A stretch of 64,000 nt of DNA. It comes from Gambelia wislizenii (taxonomy: Eukaryota; Chordata; Lepidosauria; Squamata; Crotaphytidae). A program made the position numbers and the translations under genes. The notes under the pieces are model-generated. The model was not told the DNA's origin. It searched no databases and was given only the letters and a program-made list of their open reading frames with translations. Positions 46,490-57,022 of this stretch are shown here, one piece after another (the stretch's first letter is position 1; every line of letters starts with the position of its first letter). The stretch is from positions 87,955,001 to 88,019,000 of the forward strand of contig JAUMIR010000004.1 in NCBI GenBank assembly GCA_030847615.1, written 5' to 3'.

Positions 46490-46605
46490 GGAGAGCCAGA
46501 TGTTTTTTGTTTACAACTCCCATTAGCCCTACTGAACAGAGCCAATCCTAAGGGATCATGGTAACTGCAGACCAACAACAACTGCAGGGCCACTGTTGCC
46601 CACCC
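46490..46605. mobile_element. Foldback MITE
   Basis: GTGGAGAGCCAGATGTTTTT and CAACTCCCATTAGCCCTACT left; AACAACTGCAGGGCCACTGT and TGCCCACCCC right. Confidence 0.55.
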
Positions 46606-46851
46606 CCTGCTTTAGAAGGAGTTCTCTCCTGTTTTCATTGGATCAGCCTCAGCTGTTTCACTTTGACTGAATATGTCCAGTCCAGTACTAATCTAAGAAT
46701 GATGGGAACTGTTTTCTTCTAAAGTTGCCCTCCTACATCTGGCAGAGGTCTTCTGTTTCTAACAGTTAGGTGCTGTGGCATAGGGAGATCTAGTAATAAG
46801 AAGAACTGAAGATTAATTGCTGCCTGTAATGAAGTTGTTAAAGACACAAGG

Positions 46852-47489
46852 GAGATTATCAGATGGACCCCTTGGGTCTGTTTCTGTCCTGCTACCCCCC
46901 ACCCATCCCTCTCCCATTCCTGCCGTGGAATAAATAAAAAACTTTCACACACCTATCTTAATTTCGTGGCAGGAATGGGCTTCCCCTCCCTTCCCTGCCT
47001 GGTCGTAAATGCAGCCATCGCAAGGCTGCTTTTAGGACTGGGAACTCAAATCCCGGCCATTCTTGCCGGCCGGGAGGGAAATTTAAAAAGAACCCACCCC
47101 CAGCTGTCCAAAAAAAAAAAAAAAAAAGGCAAGCAGTAAAACACATATAAAAAAGAAAAAGCTATCCGGGGAGAGGGGGATTTTTTTTTTTAACTTACCT
47201 TTCTGTCCCGATCGCACCCACAAGTATCTGGCAGGGACCTCTCCGTGACATCACAATCAGTTGTCATCCCGGGAGGAGAATGGGTCATCTGTTCACTTGC
47301 CCATTGTTCCGTTATAATAACGGAACTGGTCTCTTATTCATGGATTTTTCCGTTAATAAGAGGAAACAGGGGAGGAACAGGAGCAGAATGGGGGCATTCC
47401 AAGACAGGGACGACGACGTCTAAAAGGTAAGCCTTTTAGTGATCTCCTGTCATTCCTGTCCTGGGATATTTTACACGTCTGATAATCTC
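46852..47489 (+). mobile_element. MITE family C copy with 5-bp duplication
   Basis: Ends GAGATTATCAGATGG and ACGTCTGATAATCTC; CAAGG precedes (46847-46851) and follows (47490-47494). Interior has CTATCCGGGGAGAGG, GATCGCACCCACAAG, GACGACGACGTCTAAAAGG and an A-run at 47110-47127. Confidence 0.8.
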
Positions 47490-47494
47490 CAAGG

Positions 47495-48129
47495 CCTTTT
47501 TTCAGGCATGTCTGTGTATGTGTGGAGGGGGAAGGCCCATCTGACTCCTCTGTTTCTATCCATAGCCCCATGTGTCTTTAGGCTAACTATTCCAGCATTT
47601 GGGGAGTGTGGGCTCCTAAGGGGTGTCAGATTCAAATTAAGTTAGATCTATAATTTGTCTCCTGAAGAAGCAGCTCTTAAGACTAATGCCCCTCTCTCTC
47701 ATGGTCTACATGTGAAGCTGTACACCTCTAGAAGTAACCTTGGAACCATTGAAATTAATGAAGCAAATGAAACCTTAGCTGTGTTTTACTGCTCTTCTTC
47801 TTTGCTACCCCTATAACAACACATACCACTTGATAGGTCTATTGGGGATGCCATTTTCCCCCTCCCTAGCAGAATCCCTGTTCCTTAAACAGCTTCATGA
47901 CAAGCTGAAATCCAATTGCATAAAAGATTTCCCTATCATTTATAAATGTATGTTGATAATTTTTGTTTCCAATAGGGAATCTCTCCCCACCTCCATAAAT
48001 GCAAATTCTAACAAGAAAGGAGATTTTCAGGAAGATTGCAGCATGGACTGTAAGGGTTAGATTCCTGTCTGGAGCCTGTCTGGATAATGCTCTTTCTCAT
48101 GCACACACAACTGATGCTGTTGGCATCTA
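47495..48129. other. Unassigned non-coding stretch
   Basis: No gene or repeat family recognised. Confidence 0.4.
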
Positions 48130-48692
48130 TATATATAAAACTCTTAGGTATGTTGCCATTTCCATTATGCTGATTGGTTGCTTGGGAAACATTCCGAACC
48201 AATCCTAGTGTTCCTTGGCCGGCCAATCAGCAGCTAGAGGGCATTTCTCAGCAGAACTTCCTTGACTTACAATCATTGCCTGCAAGCTGTGGCCTTGCCC
48301 AGCCACCCTGGGGGTCACATCAGTGCTCCGCTGCTGCCGCCACCTCAATCATTGCCCACTGAGCGGCAGCCTTCCCCAGCTGGCTAAGCTGCAGCCTTCT
48401 CTGGCCACCCAGGGCAACAGCAGTGGAGGGACTGGCGCCAGTGGCAGGACACTGCTGCTACTACTCTAACAAGACGCACAGAGTCAAGTTGGCAGTGGCA
48501 GTGGGAATGGTGGCAGATGCCGCTGCGAGAGAACCCACACACTCAACTGGCAGCGGGAGAGAACCCACACCGTCAAGCAGTGGCAGGAATGGCGGTGGTT
48601 GTGGCAGGACGCCGCTGCTGCCACTGCGAAAGAACCCATGCAGTCAACTCACCCTCAACGCACTATCAATGTATGTTAGAGCTAGTTTTAAG
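48130..48692. repeat. GC-rich unidentified repeat, Helitron-like ends possible
   Basis: Starts TCTATATATATAAAACTC (about 48127) and ends before TTAGAGCTAG (about 48684). The interior repeats GAGAGAACCCACAC and GGCAGTGG units with CpG. TC...CTAG ends would fit a Helitron, but no 3' hairpin is seen. All frames are low-complexity. Confidence 0.25.
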
Positions 48693-49615
48693 TCTTAAGT
48701 TTTAAGAAATCCACAAGTTTAAAAAGGTTTTCCCATCACCTACATCTGCAGAACAGGAACTGCTTCATTTGCTAATGTTGTGTGCATGTTGTGTGGCTGT
48801 GAAAGGCACAGGAGCCCTCCCAGGGGAAACAATGTTGTCACTTTTACATGTCTCACTTCTGAATGCTCAGTTGCATTTGTTAATACAATACTCCCTGTTT
48901 ATTGGGGTAGCATTTTCTTGCTGAATAGAGGGAGACAGATTCAACACCCCAGAAACTGGGTGACTGACACATTCTGAATGGATTCCCTTCCTCTTGACCT
49001 GGACTCACTATCACCATCAGTGTCCTCACAGTCCCCCTTTCCCCCACAGTCACTGTTCACAAACATTCCTTCTTTCTCAGGTAAATATTATTGCTTAACA
49101 AATACAGTGTGAATCAGCCCCTTTTGTTTTGCAGGCCTAGCTTGTCAGACGGCTGTTTAATGACCCTCATGGTGTGTACAGTAGGCTGTTCATTAACCTC
49201 TAACCACAGATGGTGAGGAGCTGGCACAAAGCCACTGGGAACAGTTTGCCAGCGCTAACCATGAGCCACCAGCAACCTTTACACAAGGATGAGTGTGCCA
49301 GCCACAGGACTTCAAGCTTTAGTGTTATTATTTAGGGAATGCCTACTCTTAATACAGTCATTTTCTCCCATTATGATGCCCTTCTCTGCCCCAGCCCTCC
49401 TAACCTTCTATTCCATTTTATTCCTGTAATCTCAATTTTTCCCTGATACCAAAGAGATTCCAAGATTTTTTTACTTGGAATCAAAAATGCAGTGTCTGGT
49501 ACCACTAGTATATTGTACAAAGGGAAATGAGGTTTAGGATTGAATTAGACTTGAGCTTCGATACGTCTTTGTGTTTTATGTTCCATCTTCTTAAAATACA
49601 AATTGTATTATTGGG
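48693..49615. other. Unassigned non-coding stretch
   Basis: No gene or repeat family recognised. Confidence 0.4.
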
Positions 49616-49985
49616 GGGCATACCCTGCAACTGTCCCAGTTTGGCTGGGAAAGTCCTGGTTACTCCTCTGTCATTCTTCTGTTTCAGCTGCTTTTAAAAT
49701 GCCCCCGTTTCTCCTTTCACTTTCCCCCTTTGGCCTCAGCATCCTTCTGTTGGTGCAAACTGAGTTCAAAGTACAAAAGTGGCTTGCACTTAGTTAACTC
49801 AGTGGGAGGGGAGGACAGAAAGGGGCATAATGTTGCTCTTCCCAGTAGGCTCAGGCAAAAGCAAACTGCTGCAGCCTTTCCTATCTTGTCTTTTCTTCCT
49901 TATTAATAGCTTCTGCCATCTTGACCACATTCTGATGTTGTTTGACCACATGTGTCCCAGTTTTCATCTGTGAAATGTTGGAAGG
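49616..49985 (+). mobile_element. MITE family D, copy 2
   Basis: Same order as 23722-24100: ACCCTGCAACTGTCCCAGTT, TTTCAGCTGCTTTTAAAATG, TTAGTTAACTCAGTGGGAGG, CCATCTTGACCACATTCTGA, CATCTGTGAAATGTTGGAAG. Confidence 0.65.
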
Positions 49986-50166
49986 ATGGGGGAGGTGCTG
50001 AAACTGTAATTATAGGAAGAAATTGGAGTTTCATCCCACAGTGGAAAAACTAGCTTCAGAAGAAAGATTTTCTGGAAGACTACAACAAGTAAGCAGACTC
50101 CACATAGTCCATACAGGCTTGCTGAAATCCATGTGCACTATTCCCTAGCTGGTGTTTGTGGTGGGT

Positions 50167-50236
50167 TGAAAGGAAGGAAGGAAGGAAGGAGGGAAGGAAG
50201 GAAGGAAGGAAGGAAGGAAGGAAGGAAGGAAGGAAG
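50167..50236 (+). repeat. (GGAA)n microsatellite
   Basis: About 17 GGAA/GAAG units with one G interruption (GGAGGGAA) near 50189. Confidence 0.95.
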
Positions 50237-50399
50237 GTGAAATTAAAAGAGACCTTTAAATTTAGGCCTAGGACTTTTTTTTTTAATCTGACTTTGCTTC
50301 ACCATTACATCCAGGAAAGCAGCAGTTCCCGTCTTTTGTATTCCTTAGTATCTAGCAACAACACAAGTGATTTGTCTGACAGGTCCTCACTCACAATGT

Positions 50400-50490
50400 T
50401 TTGGACTACAGGTTCCATAATCCCCAAACAGTGGTCATGCTAGCTGGATGATGGGCAATATGGTCCAACACACTTGGAGACAACCAGGTT
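50400..50490. mobile_element. Foldback MITE fragment
   Basis: TTTGGACTACAGGTTCCATA left and ATATGGTCCAACACACTTGG right, around GCTAGCTGGATGATGGG. Confidence 0.5.
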
Positions 50491-50816
50491 AGGAAAGGCT
50501 AGTGTGTGAGGTGTCTATGCCATGTTTGGTGTTTTGCTTTTCTCCAGTAGCAGGATAAAGGGAATATATTGTGGAATCAAAACAGCAAATACTAAAGGGC
50601 ATTTGCAGTAGCCAAAGATCCATGTGTGAAATAGGTTTTTGATAGCCCTTGGAACTCTCCACCCAGGTAATAGAACCAAACAAATTGTTCCTTCATTAGC
50701 AAGAAGAGAAAATAATGACTGTGCTGAGTCACAACAGAGTACACCGTAATCATTTTCATAAAACACTCTTGGGGAAACTGAATGCCAGTCTGACACATAT
50801 CTATACCTGACTGGAG

Positions 50817-53800
50817 GTTAAAAACCTCCAAAGAAGGAAGACTCCACCACAATCCAAGACAGTGCATTCCACTGCCAAACAGCTCTTATACTGATTGTCA
50901 GGAAGTTCTTCCTAATGTTTAGATGGTATCTCTTTTCCTGTAATTTGAGTCCATTGCTCCGTGTCTTTGTCTCTGGAGCTGCAGGAAACAGGCTTGCTCC
51001 ATCTTCAATATGACAACCCTTCAAATATTTAAACATGGCTATCGTGTGCCCTCTTAACCTTCTCTTCTCCAGTCTTATCATACCCAGCTCTCTAAGCTGC
51101 TCCTCATAAGGCATGGTTTCCAGTCCTCCCACCATTTTGGTCATCCTTCTCTGGACATGTTTCAGCTTGTCCATATCCTTCTGGAATTGTGTTGTCCGGA
51201 ACTGGACATAGTATTCCAGGAGAGGTCTGACTAAAGCAGAATAGAGTGGCACTATTACTTCCCTTGATCTAGAAACTATACTCCTATTGATGCAGCCTAG
51301 AATTGCATTGGATTTTTTAACTGCTGTGTCACATGGCTGACTCATGTTCAGCTTGTGGTCCACTAAGACTCCTAGATCCCTTTCTCATGTACTGTCATCA
51401 AGCCAGCCTATATCTGTGCATTTCATTTTTACTGCCCAAGTGTAGTATCCTATATTTCTCCCTGTTGAAATTCATTTTGTTAGTTTTGGCCTAGCTTTCT
51501 AATCTGTTATGGTCATTTTGAATTCTGATCCTATCCTGTGGGGTCTTAGCTATCCCTCCTAATTTGGTGTCATGTGCAAACTTGATAAGCATGCCCCCTA
51601 TTCCCATCCAAGTCATTGATAAAGATGTTGAATAGCCCTGGGCCCAGGCCAGAACCCTGTGGCACCCCACTAGTCACTTCTTCCCAGGATGAAGAAGAGC
51701 CATTGGTGACTACCCTGTGGGTTCGGTTGGTCAACCAATTACAAATCCACCTTACAGTCGCATTGTCTAAGCTACATGCTACTAACTTTTTAAAAAGAAT
51801 ATCATGGGGGACCTTGTCAAAAGCCTTACTGAAATCAAGATACACTACATCCACAACATTCCCTTCATCTACCAAGTATGTAACTCTATATATAAAAAAG
51901 AGATAAGGTTAGTCTGGCGTGACTTGTTTTTCAAAAACTTATGTTGACTTTTAGTGATCACAGCATTCCTTTCTAAGTGGTTACAGACTGTCTGTTTAAT
52001 GATCTGCTCTACAATCTTTCCTAGTAATGATATCAGGCTGACTGTGCAATAGTTATTTGGATCTTCTTCCCCCACCCCCTTTTTCAACATGGGGACAACA
52101 TTTGCCCTCCTGCAGTCTGCTGGGACATCTCCTGTTCTCCAGGATTTCTCAAAGATTATTGTAAGTCGTTCTGAGATTGCTTCTGCCAGTTCTTTTAGTA
52201 CCCTTGGATGTAGTTCATCTGGACCTGGAGATTTGAATTCATTTGTTTTTATTGTTTTAACTTGTATATGTTTTTAAAAATAATTTTGTTACTTTTAATT
52301 ATTTTTAATTTTCTTATTTTTTACTTGTTTTACATTGTAAACTACCTAGGGTGTGCTTTGGCACTGATAGGTGGTATAGAAATTCAATCAATCAATCAGT
52401 CAATTAATCAATCAATGTATTCTGGCCAAGTATTCCTGAACTCATTACCTATTCTATGTTGCATTTCCCCTACTGTATCATCTGCTCCATTTTCTCCAGG
52501 CTGAGCACTGTTCTCCTTTTGGGAGAAGATCGAGGTAAAGAAGGTGTTGAGTAGCTCTGCCTTTTCTCTGTCCCCTAATAGCATTTCACCAACTTTTCTC
52601 TGCAGCAGTCCTACCACTTCCTTTTCTTTCTTTTGCTGCGGACACATATCCAAAAAAGCCCTTTTTATTGCTTTTAACCTCAGCCTGAGCCCCATCTGTG
52701 CTTTTGCTTTTCTGATTTCCCCTCTACATGAGCTGGCTATTTGTTTGAATACTTCTTTGGTGATTTCTACCTTTTTCCATTTCTTGTACATGTTCCTTTT
52801 AAGTCTTCGCTCAGTTGAAAGTTCCTTAGACATCCATACTAGTTTCTTTAGACACCTGCCATTTTTCCTTCTCATTGATACTGCTTGAAGTAGTGCCTTC
52901 AATATCTCACTTTTTAGAAACTCCCATCCATCATGTACTCCCTTCTCTTGTAGTATTCCTGACCATGGGGTCACCCCCAGTAATTTCCTAAGTTTTCTGA
53001 AATCAGGTTTCTTAACATCTAGAAGGCATGCCTGACTATGCTTGGCTTCCTCTGTATAACAAACACCAGGAGAACAGGATTACTCCTCCCTGAGGATCCC
53101 ACCACTTCCCACCCCATTAACCAGATCATCTTTGTTGGTTAGAATCAGATCTAAAATAGTTGATCCCCTTGTTGCTTCTTCCACCTTCTGGACAATGAAA
53201 TTGCCTGCAAAGCAAGTGAGGAATTTGTTGGACCTTAAATTTTTGGCAAAGTTGGACTCCTAACAAATATCAGGATAGTTAAAATCCTGCATTATTACTA
53301 CATCTCTCCTATCTGAATGTGCAGTCATCTCTTCTAAGAAGACATCATCCAAGTCCTCAGTTTGGCTTAGAGGTCTGTAGTAGACCCCCACAATGACATC
53401 CCTGCTGTTTCTCTCCCCCTTGTTTTTTACCCAGATGTTTTCAACCTGGCTCCCAGGATTTAAGTCATGGATCTGTTCACATGTGTACACATCCTTAATG
53501 CATAATGCTACTCCACCACCCTTCTTGTTTGGTCTATTTCTCTGAAATAGGTTATACCCCTCTATTAGAACATTCCAATCATGAGACTCATCCCACCAGG
53601 TTTCAGTGATGCCTATTAAATCATATTTGCTTTGCTGTGCTAAGAGTTCAAGTTCATCCTGTTTATTTCCCATGCTCTGTGCATTAGTATAGATACATCT
53701 AAGACAATGGGCCATTCCCCCTATCTGCCTTTTAAAGGTTTTATTCCTTCCACTGTTGGGTTCTTGTACTATTTGCCTTGTTGTCTGTATAACATTTGGC

Positions 53801-54190
53801 CTATTATCTCCAGCACTCGATGAACTCCTGTCCTCATGAATGCTGTCTCCCTCCCCACACAACTCAGTTTAAAGCCCTCCTGATCAGATCTTTCAGACTC
53901 TTAGAAAAAAGATTCCTGCCAACTGCTGTGAGGTGCAACCCATTCCTTACAGTAGTCCACCTCAATGAAACCACACCCCATGGTCCAGGAAGCCAAACTG
54001 TTTCCGGAGGCACCATCTGCACAACCAGTTGTTCACCTCCACTATATTTCTCTCTCTTCCTGGGCCATGCCCTTCCACTGGAAGAACAGACAAAATGACT
54101 ACCTGTGCTTCAGCTTCAGGAAGTCCTTCAGCTTCCTACCCAGAGCCTCATAATCCCTTTTGATATTCTGAAGGCTATACTACCACTCCA
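50817..54190 (-). mobile_element. CR1 LINE, near-complete ORF2 plus end of ORF1
   Basis: Minus-strand order from 54190: ORF1 remnant with VNNWLCRWC, GFLDHGVWFH and GLHLTAVGRNLFSKSLK-stop (to about 53873), the C-terminal block of a CR1 ORF1 SGNH-esterase-like domain. ORF2 endonuclease 53862-53260: YTNAQSMGNKQDEL, LIGITETWW, GGGVALCIKD, VGVYYRPL, QDFNYPD (family GDFNYPD, so the G is changed). Linker 52974-52408. RT from about 52090 (YCTVSLISLLGKIVEQ), then [16 protein letters not shown] and [11 protein letters not shown] (51875-51570). C-terminal 51363-50818. The 3' UTR is missing. A tail-type insertion sits at 52246-52417. Multiple frameshifts; dead. Confidence 0.9.
52246..52417 (+). mobile_element. 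SINE/L2-type 3' end inserted in CR1
   Basis: TACATTGTAAACTACCTAGG, GGTGGTATAGAAATTCAATC and a (CAAT)n-type tail through 52416. The flanking CR1 linker continues without loss of order on either side. Confidence 0.65.
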
Positions 54191-55065
54191 ATAATGGACT
54201 TGACTATACAGGGGATAAAAATCCAATTGAAAATTGGACTTCTTTGGCCTAGAGCTGCCCCGCATTATATTCTGACCACTCTGGTCTGGATTAAAGTGCC
54301 ACATGTACCTGGCCAAACAATCTGCATCTCCCCACTGGATTTTTAACCCCTGCTATAGGTCCACCGCTGCTGCCTGGCCAGGCACCTCTTACCAAAGAGC
54401 TTCATGCATACTCTTTAACAAGACAGAGCTCTGGCATGCGGCCACTCCTCCTGACGCACAGAGTGAATGACTCCACCAGCACAGTCACTCCCTCTGACTT
54501 CAGAAGGAGCTGAAGTTCTGAGGATCCAAGCAAAAGACTCTGCCCAGTGCAGTCTCTCCCTCTGACTTCAAAACAGGAGGCTGTACACCAGGAAGGCAGA
54601 CCCGCCCCCCAACATATGGGTGTTCGTTCTGATGGTCAGAGCGAGCAAATCCGCCTGGTGCAGGACACCAGGCACCACCATTTCTCCCCTCCTCAGCACT
54701 GCTGCTGCTGTCAGTGCCTTCTCGGTGTATAGTGAATTAATGACTGTACACGGGTAAGGTGGAGCCAGTGGTGGTGGTGCAGAGGAGGGTGGAAATGGTG
54801 GCGCCTGTCAGGCAGCGCTTGTCCTGTCTCCCGACACTAGAGTTTTCTCCAGAAAACTCTGGAGAAAACTGCAAGTCTTCCAAAAGTGGGTTTTAGCTGG
54901 TCTCCCCTGAGTCTGGTGTGGATAGGGTGGTAATTTTGTGGCACTATTGTACAAGATTCAGGGATAATGCTGCACATCGTGTGGCATTATCTGGCTAGAT
55001 TTGGGTGGTTGGGATTTGGATTTATTACTAGTGTAGACACGTGTAGACAAGGCCAATGTCTCACT
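54191..55065 (+). mobile_element. Palindromic repeat related to 20655-20940
   Basis: 54841-55065 matches 20655-20940 in reverse (see that entry). Perfect 12-bp hairpin AGTTTTCTCCAG...CTGGAGAAAACT at 54841-54870. Ends GTAGACACGTGTAGACAAGGCC. A possible left end is CTTGACTATACAGGGG near 54198. Limits uncertain. Confidence 0.45.
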
Positions 55066-55334
55066 ATTATTATTACTAATCTCTTACTATGCTGGTTAGG
55101 GCTCCTAGAAATTGAAATCCAAGATTTCTGGAGAGCTAGCATTGGCATAGAGAGTGTCTTTGTTATTCACTACTGGAAAGTTCAAGATAGCATCATTTTT
55201 ATTTTTAAGCATCTGATGCTCTTCATTTAAAATACACGTTGCTAATATGGCACAACAAACAATGCTTCACATATTGCATGGGGTGGGGAAAATGCTAGTT
55301 AAATGTAAGACAACACATCTAGACTAGGAGCAGG

Positions 55335-56450
55335 TGAAATACGACCCTCCAGATGTTGTTGGAATGCAGGTTCCATCAGCCGCACAGGCACTGCTGAATA
55401 ATGATAGAATCATAGAATCATAGAATTGTAGAGTTGGAAGAGACCACAAGGGCCATCCTGGCCAACCCCCTGCCACACAGGGAATCACGATCAAAGCATC
55501 CCTGACAGATGGCCATCCAGCCTCTGTTTAAAGACCTCCAAGGAAGGAGACCCCACCACGCTCCAAGGGAGCGTGTTCCACTGCCAAACAGCTCTTACTG
55601 TCAGAAAGTTCCTCCTAATGTTGAGGTGGAATCTCTGTTCCTGGAGCTTCATCCATTATTCTGTGTTCTAGTCTCTGGAGCAGCAGAAAAACAAGCTTGC
55701 TCCATCCTCAATGTGACACCCCTTAAAATACTTAAACAGGGCTATTGTATCACCCCTTAACCATCTTTTTTCCAGGCTAAACATACCCAGCTTTCCTCAT
55801 AAGGCATGGTTTCCAGACCTTTCACCATTTCAGTCGCCCTCCTCTGGACATGTTCCAATTTGTCAATATCCTTTTAGAATTGTGGTGCCCAGAACTGGAC
55901 ACAGTATTCTAGGTGAGGTCTGACCAAGGCAGAATAGAGTGGCACTATGACTTCCCTTGATCTATACACTATATTTCTATTGATGCAGCCCAAAATTGCA
56001 TTGGCCTTTTTAGCTGCCACTTCACACTGTTGACTCATGTTCAACTTGTGGTCTACTAGGACTCCTAGATCTCTTTCGCACGTAGTCTCATTCAGCCAGG
56101 TCTCCCCCATCCTGTATCTATGCATTTCGTTTTTCTGTCCTAAGGTGCAGTACCTTACATTTCTCCATATTGAATTTCATTTTGTTAGCTTTGGCCCAGC
56201 TTTCTAGTCTATTCAGGTCATTTTGAATTTTGATCCTGTCCTCTAGGGTATTAGCTACTCCTCCTAACTTGGTGTCATCTGCAAATTTGATAAGCATACC
56301 CTCTATTCCCTCATCCGAGTAATTGCTAAAGATGTTGAATAGCACTGGGCCCAGGACAGAACCCTGTGGCACCCCACTGGTCACATCTTTCCAAGATGAA
56401 GAGGAGCTGCTGCTGAGCATCCTTTGGAGGGCTGCACTTCCCTTGCCCCT
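55335..56450. mobile_element. Foldback MITE interrupted by CR1
   Basis: Left half GTGAAATACGACCCTCCAGATG (55335-55402) and right half CCTTTGGAGGGCTGCACTTC, CCTTGCCCC (about 56420-56452) are inverted partners separated by CR1. Confidence 0.6.
55404..56425 (-). mobile_element. CR1 LINE copy, 5'-truncated, intact 3' end
   Basis: 3' end at 55404 (ATAGAATCATAGAATCATAG, TAGAGTTGGAAGAGACC). Frame 56420-56118: [19 protein letters not shown], motif [33 protein letters not shown]. Frame 56125-55874: [40 protein letters not shown]. The C-terminal part (55509-55640) is frameshifted. Among the better preserved RT palm sequences here. Confidence 0.92.
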
Positions 56451-56884
56451 ACCCCAGACCTAAAATACTTCCTATAGATGGTCTACTAAGATCATCTTAA
56501 TAATTTCAACCATCTAAAAGAAGGTTGGGCAAAGTAAGGCGCTCCAGATATTGGTGGAGCACAAGACATTTGAAGAACACATGTTGTAATAATTTTCTGT
56601 GTCATGTTTTTCTGTGTCATTTTTTTGTGTTGTGTTGTATGGTTATACACAAAATAAGGATTGTAAGATGTCATAGATTGATAAATCTTGTTGTTGTATA
56701 TCTGATTTTGTAATACTCTAATAGCTGCTCAATAAAAAAATAAGAATTAAAAAAAATCTGTGTCATTTCATATCATAGAATAACAATAATAATGCAGTCA
56801 GTAAAGGACAAAGATGCACTTATTTTGAAAGGGAAGAAAAGTGTGCTTTTGGCATACCTAGTACTTTGGCCCATTATATTGTTT

Positions 56885-57022
56885 AGAACACAGATGGGAA
56901 ATGTATGTTTGTTCTTCTGAGGCTGTCAGACTGTGGTTTCCCATCAACCCTAACAATTGTCTACACTGGTTGGAACCAATGGTAGCTACAGTACAACAGC
57001 ACCTGGAGGGACACACATTCAC
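56885..57022. mobile_element. Foldback MITE
   Basis: ACAGATGGGAAATGTATGTT left, CAGCACCTGGAGGGACACAC and ATTCACCACC right. Confidence 0.45.
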
